IMG/VR virus record: IMGVR_UViG_3300023170_002584 | Span: 1 to 64,000 of that record | Length of the DNA: 64,000 bases | From: a virus | Strand: one strand, 5' to 3' | Shown: positions 59,611-64,000 of the stretch, one piece after another | Layout: the number at the start of each line of letters is the position of its first letter | How positions within the stretch are numbered: the stretch's first letter is position 1 | Program-made: the position numbers and the translations under genes | Notes under the pieces: generated by a model | Seen by the model: the letters and a program-made list of their open reading frames with translations, nothing else | What the model was told of the DNA's origin: nothing | The model's database searches: none

Positions 59611-60833
59611 ACTAATCCCTCAATTATTTTTCCGCTATTTGCGATCTTCATAGGTCTTCCTCTTTTACTTGTATAGATAGTATTAACATCAATACCAAGT
59701 GCTGCAACTGTACTAGCCATGAGATCTTCTGCGGTATACGCTAGACCATCAATCATCTTTCCATCCTCAGTTGTTGCACCAATAGCTCGACCGCCTTTGA
59801 ATAGACCTCCAGATACGAATGCACTCCATGTCGCTGCCCAATGGTCACGACCAGCATTCTGATTAATTCGCGGAGTTCTACCAAACTCTCCCATCATTAC
59901 TATAGCAGTTGTATCCCACATGTCAAGCCTCTTTAGGTCAAGAATAAGGGTTGATACTACTTTATCTAATTCGGGAAGTTTAGTACTAAGGGTATCATGA
60001 GTTGTTTGATGAAGATCCCATCCTCCAAATCCAATCTCAACAAATGGAACTCCTTGCTGTAGAAGACGACGAGCGATCAATGCACTGTTGCCAAAACCAG
60101 TAGTTCCATATGCGTTTCTTACTTCTTGAGGCTCCATATTAACTTTCAACGCATTCATTTGCGGGGAAGTATTTAGTTTAATGGTTTTCTCGTAAAGTTT
60201 CTTATGGTCTGTAGGAAGTTCTCCACGATTAGAATCAATAAAATCTTTCTCTAAAGTAGAAAGGAACTCTAGACGACCTCTGCTTAGATTTCCTCCCAAA
60301 TTATTAATTTGACCATTAGCATTTACTACAAAAGGATTGTAAGCAGTTCCTAAGAATCCGCCTCCAACACTTCCTGTGCCTACAGAAAAGAATGCCGGAA
60401 TCTCAAGATCTTCCCTGTTTCTGCCAAGTTCATAAGATACTACAGATCCCAAAGATGGATGAGCAACTGTAGAACTAGGCTTAAATCCTGTATGCATATA
60501 GTATGTCCCTCGCATATGGTCAGCTTCACGAGTGGACATACTTCTTACAACAGAGAAATCTTTTCCAAGTTTTGCCAGTTCGGGCATGAGTTCACTAATC
60601 TGGAAATCCCCTGCTGTATTGATCGGCATATGAGGACCGCCTTCTTTAGTTCCGGGTTTCAAATCCCACATGTCAATAGTTGGTGGACCGCCTCCCAGCC
60701 AAATCAAAATCGCTCCCTTACGGTCATTACGAAGTTGAGATGAGTTTTGAATAATGGTTTGACCAAAGGAAAGCGATGTGGAAGCAAGAGAAGCAAGTCC
60801 ACCAACATGTTGTAAAAAGTGTCGTCTATTCAT
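59607..60833 (-). CDS. DUF1501 family protein with Tat signal (copy 3)
   Basis: A 408-residue paralogue of the pair at 45-47.7 kb. Tat signal MNRRHFLQHVGGLASLASTS ends in SFG-QT. Core motifs: LIWLGGGPPTIDMWDLKPGT, GFGGWDLHQT and GEFGRTPRIN with GRDHWA. Its start overlaps a 23-codon mini-gene as ATGA, and a 51-residue membrane gene is coupled at its end. It sits at the edge of the small-gene array, next to a 56-base duplication. Confidence 0.92.
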   Translation of the reverse strand: MNRRHFLQHVGGLASLASTSLSFGQTIIQNSSQLRNDRKGAILIWLGGGPPTIDMWDLKPGTKEGGPHMPINTAGDFQISELMPELAKLGKDFSVVRSMSTREADHMRGTYYMHTGFKPSSTVAHPSLGSVVSYELGRNREDLEIPAFFSVGTGSVGGGFLGTAYNPFVVNANGQINNLGGNLSRGRLEFLSTLEKDFIDSNRGELPTDHKKLYEKTIKLNTSPQMNALKVNMEPQEVRNAYGTTGFGNSALIARRLLQQGVPFVEIGFGGWDLHQTTHDTLSTKLPELDKVVSTLILDLKRLDMWDTTAIVMMGEFGRTPRINQNAGRDHWAATWSAFVSGGLFKGGRAIGATTEDGKMIDGLAYTAEDLMASTVAALGIDVNTIYTSKRGRPMKIANSGKIIEGLV

Positions 60834-60901
60834 GATTTTTCTTTCTTGTAGTTAAAAATGTCAATATATCCGTCTGGTTTTTTTTCTGACTTGTCACTCA
60901 T
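60830..60901 (-). CDS. 23-codon leader gene, truncated copy of the 65-residue gene
   Basis: It encodes MSDKSEKKPDGYIDI followed by FNYKKEKS and stops as ATGA on the DUF1501 start. The first 15 residues match the protein at 63349-63546 (Thr for Ser2). It has the standard cassette ribosome site. It may serve mainly to couple translation into the DUF1501 gene. Confidence 0.55.
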   Translation of the reverse strand: MSDKSEKKPDGYIDIFNYKKEKS

Positions 60902-60912
60902 TTATCAACTCC
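60857..60912. repeat. 56-base direct repeat, left copy
   Basis: Matches 63502-63557 at 53 of 56 bases. It covers a cassette ribosome site, start codon and the first 15 codons. Confidence 0.85.
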
Positions 60913-61371
60913 TTCAAAGATATTTCCTACTACTTCGTAGTATGGATCAAGCCCGTCGATTTCATTATTAGTTGGGCATTGACCGTAGTAGTATTCAGAT
61001 ACAGGATAATTTACTGTATTGCTATTTGAATATTCAACTTTCTCACACTCACTAAATATACCATCTTTGAAATAGCCATAATCAAGTAGATTCCATCCCA
61101 TTACATACCCATAGTTTTCATTATTAAAATCTACAAGGTAGATGGTTGTAAAACTTCGATGTGTTAGCAAATCGCCTTCATAAATATCCTTACCATTTTT
61201 ATCTTTGAGTCCGGTGTATTGTTGTGTCACAACATCATCGTTATTTAGGTGTGGTCTGTCGAATGTACTTGTGTCATACCAGTCTAAGATGCCATTATGA
61301 TTTAGCCACACTTCGTCGGAAATCCAACAGGCTTTTCTTTTGTGCCAAGCCCTAAATTTAAATTCTCTCAT
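60898..61371 (-). CDS. YopX family protein
   Basis: A 157-residue protein of the phage YopX family: MREFKFRAWHKRKACWISDE at the start, QYTGLKDKNGKDIYEGDLLT in the middle and YYEVVGNIFEG at the end. Function unknown. The ATG at 61371 overlaps the upstream stop as ATGA. Its last residues, GVDK, come from the cassette. Confidence 0.87.
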   Translation of the reverse strand: MREFKFRAWHKRKACWISDEVWLNHNGILDWYDTSTFDRPHLNNDDVVTQQYTGLKDKNGKDIYEGDLLTHRSFTTIYLVDFNNENYGYVMGWNLLDYGYFKDGIFSECEKVEYSNSNTVNYPVSEYYYGQCPTNNEIDGLDPYYEVVGNIFEGVDK

Positions 61372-61631
61372 ACAATAGTCACCCATCCTTCCCCTTCGAT
61401 ATATTTATACCCACAAAGTTCCATCATTTCATGTTCCCACTTCTTGTATCCACCCTTTTTTCTGCAACGATGAGGGTTTCTATTTTTGGTTTTCTCGATA
61501 AACAATTTAGCTATCTCATCCAGCTTCTCCTGTCTGAAATCAACCATAAGCTGTATTTCATCAGTACGGATTGAATAGCACTCGTTCATATATTCTTCTG
61601 CTTCTTGATATTCGCGTTCGCCTCTATCCAT
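61368..61631 (-). CDS. Unknown small charged protein
   Basis: An 87-residue protein with a helical acidic start (MDRGEREYQEAEEYMNECYS) and a basic patch (KTKNRNPHRCRKKGGYKKWE). It starts as TAATG on the previous stop, ten bases after a decayed cassette. No known family. Confidence 0.75.
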   Translation of the reverse strand: MDRGEREYQEAEEYMNECYSIRTDEIQLMVDFRQEKLDEIAKLFIEKTKNRNPHRCRKKGGYKKWEHEMMELCGYKYIEGEGWVTIV

Positions 61632-61864
61632 TACAGTTCCTCTTTATCAACTCCTTCACGATATTTTTGAAATTCTTGTGGACAGAACCTTGATTTACAA
61701 TCAGGGCAATGGTAGTGACCAACTAGAGAATACATACCCTGAAATTGAGCATCTTTATGTTCACAGTCAGTAACTTCTGATAGTGTCCGTATGGGATATG
61801 GAGGATACAAATATGGAATGGCTGCTGGTCGCCAGTTACTTCGATATTTTGTTTTATCACTCAT
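61631..61864 (-). CDS. Small putative zinc-binding protein
   Basis: A 77-residue protein, MSDKTKYRSNWRPAAIPYLY, then HYHCPDCKSRFCPQEFQKY, a His/Cys zinc-ribbon patch. The end GVDKEEL shows a cassette whose stop codon was lost, so the frame reads four codons further. Confidence 0.75.
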   Translation of the reverse strand: MSDKTKYRSNWRPAAIPYLYPPYPIRTLSEVTDCEHKDAQFQGMYSLVGHYHCPDCKSRFCPQEFQKYREGVDKEEL

Positions 61865-61874
61865 TTATCAACTC

Positions 61875-62180
61875 CTAATATCCCATATTTAATTCTTGTG
61901 CTTGTTCAGTAAGTTCATCAAGTGCCTTGTTTCTTTCTGCATCCACTTCTACCATATGAAAACAAATAAAGAGTCCGAGATCTCTAATTAGCTCGCCCCA
62001 AGTTGGTGGAACGTCACCTATATTTTGATCTTCACAATATTTATGGTGAGCCTGCATAATTTCTTCGAGTGTCATCCACCTGTCTGATTCTAGAGCATGG
62101 ATACCAATACACGCAGTTCCTTGTGGATGTGGATAATTTTGTCCGGGCTGTGGATCAACTCTGATTCTGCGAAATTTCAT
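61875..62180 (-). CDS. Unknown small protein
   Basis: A 101-residue protein starting MKFRRIRVDPQPGQNYPHPQ, soluble, with DRWMTLEEIMQAHHKYCEDQ and an acidic helical end. Its end (LNMGY, TAG) uses the cassette's TAG. The ATG at 62180 follows GGAAAAAG; one 12 bases upstream is possible. Confidence 0.72.
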   Translation of the reverse strand: MKFRRIRVDPQPGQNYPHPQGTACIGIHALESDRWMTLEEIMQAHHKYCEDQNIGDVPPTWGELIRDLGLFICFHMVEVDAERNKALDELTEQAQELNMGY

Positions 62181-62265
62181 ATCTTTTTCCATATAGTTTA
62201 TTAACTACAACCTTAACATAACCATCCTGATCCACTGATGATATAGCGGTACAATGGTCAGTCAT
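62155..62265 (-). CDS. 36-residue small gene following a cassette
   Basis: It reads MTDHCTAISSVDQDGYVKVV and ends SQNQS. It has the full cassette ribosome site but overlaps the next gene by 26 bases in another frame. VDQDGYVKV echoes NQDEDGFIKIKV of the gene at 62921-63352, so it may be a shortened relative. Confidence 0.5.
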   Translation of the reverse strand: MTDHCTAISSVDQDGYVKVVVNKLYGKRYEISQNQS

Positions 62266-62471
62266 TTATCAACTCCTAATTGTATCATCAACTTTTCTTT
62301 TTCTTTATCACTAATTGTTTTACAGATTGCACCCTCGTATGGATCTTCTGTTACAAGAATCGTCCTGCCTTTAAAACCACTTGGGATAAAGTAAAATGAT
62401 GTAGGATATTCTTCATCAAATGCTGTTTTTATTGTCATGTCTTTTAGTGCATATTCTGACTTGTCAGTCAT
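62262..62471 (-). CDS. Unknown small protein, MTDKSE family start
   Basis: A 69-residue protein, MTDKSEYALKDMTIKTAFDE, then a short beta-rich core (SFYFIPSGFKGRTILVTEDP). Ends LGVDK from the cassette. No known family. Confidence 0.75.
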   Translation of the reverse strand: MTDKSEYALKDMTIKTAFDEEYPTSFYFIPSGFKGRTILVTEDPYEGAICKTISDKEKEKLMIQLGVDK

Positions 62472-62481
62472 TTATCAACTC

Positions 62482-62673
62482 CTAATAATACGTGGGTTCG
62501 CCTTCTTCAAAATCTTTGCAATATTCTTTTGGTGCAAAATCGTTGATGTCTAATTCTATAACCTCATTACCCTTTGAGCAACTAGCAGACGGTGTGTAAT
62601 CATAGTTTCTATCTTCTACTACAACACAATGTTTACAATCTTGACAATCTTGTTTATGTTCGTCAGAACTCAT
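62482..62673 (-). CDS. Small Cys-rich acidic protein
   Basis: A 63-residue protein with CQDCKHCVVVED, a later Cys in SASCSKGN and another in KEYCKDFEE; likely binds one zinc. It stops at the TAG of the following cassette. Confidence 0.75.
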   Translation of the reverse strand: MSSDEHKQDCQDCKHCVVVEDRNYDYTPSASCSKGNEVIELDINDFAPKEYCKDFEEGEPTYY

Positions 62674-62676
62674 TTA

Positions 62677-62910
62677 TCAACCCCTCATTGATCCACGGTC
62701 ATTGACTTGACAGATTAACATAGCCTCTATTTCGGCAATAGAAAAAGACCCTTTTAGTTGAAAAGGATATTCTTCAACTTGCGGGTCAAATAAAACAACA
62801 CTTCTTTCTGGATCTTGCTTCAATAGGTACGATACCAAGTGAGGCGTAGACCAGAAAGTTAGATTATTTTCCTCACGCATTTTTTCAATTAATTTATGAC
62901 CATCTCTCAT
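62677..62910 (-). CDS. Unknown small protein
   Basis: A 77-residue protein with a helical start (MRDGHKLIEKMREENNLTFW) and the strand-like block ERSVVLFDPQVEEYPFQLKG. It ends through a TGA inside a variant cassette. No known family. Confidence 0.73.
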   Translation of the reverse strand: MRDGHKLIEKMREENNLTFWSTPHLVSYLLKQDPERSVVLFDPQVEEYPFQLKGSFSIAEIEAMLICQVNDRGSMRG

Positions 62911-62920
62911 TTATCAACTC

Positions 62921-63352
62921 CTATCGAATAAATACTTTAATTTTTATAAACCCATCTTCATCCTGATTAGAAGACGCCTCTCCAATACAAGGACCGTGTT
63001 TTCTCCAAGTAACTTTGCCCTTTTTAGAAACGTATAAAGGCTGACCTTTTGGTATTCTTTGTGGTTTAAGATACATCCTGATTTCTCCCTCCCACAGAAT
63101 ATTGATCTTCATCCCTGTTGATACTTGTGGAATATAGGTTTTAAGATGTTCTTTAGTCATGTCAATAACAACAACATCCACTAAAGAAATACCCAATAGC
63201 TCGTCAGTAACGCGACGATTCTTAAAACTACGGCAAGTGGCCGGATCTCGATCTGTGTGATTTCCATATACAAAATCACCAATAGAAAGTTCATCTTCGC
63301 AAAAGAAACAAATGTATTCTGACCCTCTTCGTATTGTTTTAAAGTCTTTCAT
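62921..63352 (-). CDS. Unknown protein with Cys pair
   Basis: A 143-residue protein, MKDFKTIRRGSEYICFFCED, with CFFC near the start and a beta-rich remainder (EIRMYLKPQRIPKGQPLYVS). It starts as ATGA on the gene upstream, with GGGGTGGAAA in front. No known family. Confidence 0.75.
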   Translation of the reverse strand: MKDFKTIRRGSEYICFFCEDELSIGDFVYGNHTDRDPATCRSFKNRRVTDELLGISLVDVVVIDMTKEHLKTYIPQVSTGMKINILWEGEIRMYLKPQRIPKGQPLYVSKKGKVTWRKHGPCIGEASSNQDEDGFIKIKVFIR

Positions 63353-63546
63353 TTTCCACCCCACTCATTCCAATGATCGTACATATCTGCCCTTGACTTT
63401 AATAGTTTTTCCCTATCTTCTTTTGAAATATAGATAGGATTTACATCCATTAGACTTACTGGCGGCACATTCCAGAATGGTATTTTAGCATTTAAATGGG
63501 GAATGTCAATATATCCGTCTGGTTTTTTTTCTGATTTATCAGTCAT
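63349..63546 (-). CDS. Unknown small protein, source-like copy of the leader gene
   Basis: A 65-residue protein, MTDKSEKKPDGYIDIPHLNA, then IPFWNVPPVSLMDVNPIYIS. Its first 15 codons are duplicated in the 23-codon gene at 60830-60901. No known family. Confidence 0.78.
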   Translation of the reverse strand: MTDKSEKKPDGYIDIPHLNAKIPFWNVPPVSLMDVNPIYISKEDREKLLKSRADMYDHWNEWGGK

Positions 63547-63557
63547 TTATCAACTCC
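63502..63557. repeat. 56-base direct repeat, right copy
   Basis: Matches 60857-60912 at 53 of 56 bases. Confidence 0.85.
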
Positions 63558-63734
63558 TAATGTAGTATTAAGCTCTGCCATTCGCAGCCTTGTTGTTTCA
63601 AATCTATCTTTCATTCTTGTGAAACAGTCTGAAATAACTTTCTGTTCTTCTGTGGTACAGCAATGACCCTTGAGAATTGCTTCCCATTTATTGCAGTCTC
63701 TATTAAATTCTACAATATCTCTCCAATCAGTCAT
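63543..63734 (-). CDS. Unknown small helical protein
   Basis: A 63-residue protein, MTDWRDIVEFNRDCNKWEAI, helical, ending NTTLGVDK from the cassette. The ATG at 63734 follows GGAGGAAG and overlaps the upstream stop; codons further upstream lie inside another gene. Confidence 0.75.
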   Translation of the reverse strand: MTDWRDIVEFNRDCNKWEAILKGHCCTTEEQKVISDCFTRMKDRFETTRLRMAELNTTLGVDK

Positions 63735-63873
63735 TAACTTCCTCCAGCCAATTAACAACAATCGAAACGATCTGTCTTGCGGACCAATCACTTAGGCTAA
63801 ATTTATCTTGTAGTTCTTCTAATAATTCGTTGTATGATATACCCGCTTTAATAAATTCTGATTTATCAGTCAT
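63727..63873 (-). CDS. Unknown 48-residue protein
   Basis: MTDKSEFIKAGISYNELLEE at the start, WSARQIVSIVVNWLEEVND at the end, helical. It starts from the cassette at 63870-63884. No known family. Confidence 0.72.
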   Translation of the reverse strand: MTDKSEFIKAGISYNELLEELQDKFSLSDWSARQIVSIVVNWLEEVND

Positions 63874-64000
63874 TTATCAACTCCTTCATCAGCTTCAACA
63901 ACTTGGTCAAGCATTTTTTTAGCAATCAAAAGATCATCAGATGAGATACATTCAATAACCTGCCTTAGAATTTCTCTTCTAAACTCTGGCTGAGTATTGA
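63870..64000 (-). CDS. Unknown protein, C-terminal part only
   Basis: The frame is open to the right edge; 42 residues are visible, helical and acidic (REILRQVIECISSDDLLIAK), ending EADEGVDK from the cassette. No known family. Confidence 0.7.
   Translation of the reverse strand, partial: NTQPEFRREILRQVIECISSDDLLIAKKMLDQVVEADEGVDK

Larger units (their letters stand above)
60898..63884 (-). repeat. Array of nine ribosome-binding/start-stop cassettes
   Basis: The minus-strand unit GGAGTTGATAAATGA joins consecutive small genes. Copies are at 60898-60912, 61641-61654 (decayed, stop lost), 61861-61875, 62262-62276, 62468-62482, 62670-62684 (one change), 62908-62922, 63543-63557 and 63870-63884. 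It supplies the ribosome site and start of the downstream gene and the stop of the upstream gene, whose product then ends GVDK, or ends at the TAG just before. Confidence 0.88.

Noticed and set aside
60898-63884. A CRISPR array or iteron origin formed by the repeated unit
   Set aside because: The spacers are coding genes of varied length, and the unit coincides with ribosome sites and start/stop codons.

Overview
The window reads as part of a large double-stranded DNA phage genome (a jumbo-type tailed phage is the best guess). Genes are packed end to end, often with ATGA stop/start overlaps, in long single-strand operons. The replication set is phage-like: DnaB-type helicase, TOPRIM primase, RecA/UvsX, SSB, PhoH, dNMP kinase, MazG, class Ia ribonucleotide reductase, ThyX, dCMP deaminase and rIIA/rIIB homologues. 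There are at least seven tRNA genes and a tmRNA. No terminase, portal, capsid or tail gene is recognisable here, so the phage assignment rests on gene content and layout. Three DUF1501 proteins with Tat signals, a family typical of Planctomycetes, suggest a planctomycete host; this is inference. The DNA is AT-rich and the standard bacterial code fits throughout.

Layout. (1) 1-29.7 kb, leftward: a glycosyltransferase group; a sigma-like factor; an SSB-like protein; a DNA polymerase III alpha subunit split into two genes with an exonuclease gene between them; a RecB/Cas4-like nuclease; dNMP kinase; primase; helicase; RecA with small partners; PhoH; a virion-type protein; MazG; NrdB/NrdA. From 21.5 to 25.9 kb follow exported or membrane proteins (thioredoxin-like, papain-like peptidase, small membrane proteins, beta-rich proteins), then small unknowns, a second glycosyltransferase and a second SSB. 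(2) 29.7-30.1 kb: a divergent control region. (3) 30.1-44.3 kb, rightward: one sugar and glycan operon of 19 genes (glycosyltransferases, cupin epimerases, radical SAM enzyme, a two-subunit thiamine-diphosphate enzyme, a ColD-like PLP enzyme, SDR, GHMP kinase, HAD phosphatase, nucleotidyltransferase). (4) 44.2-64 kb, leftward: PAP2 phosphatase, two DUF1501 genes, HNH nuclease, dCMP deaminase, a circularly permuted tmRNA, two tRNA clusters, small membrane proteins, nucleases, rIIB/rIIA, ThyX, a third DUF1501 gene, and an array of very small genes joined by a repeated ribosome-binding cassette.

How it works together. The left block makes and recombines DNA and supplies nucleotides. The central operon probably makes an unusual activated sugar, perhaps a deoxy, branched or heptose-like one, and attaches it to a virion or host surface glycan. 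The right block holds translation aids (tRNAs, tmRNA), host-takeover genes and accessory genes. Several near-consensus sigma-70 promoters with 16-base spacers occur in the right block, so host-type RNA polymerase probably transcribes it.
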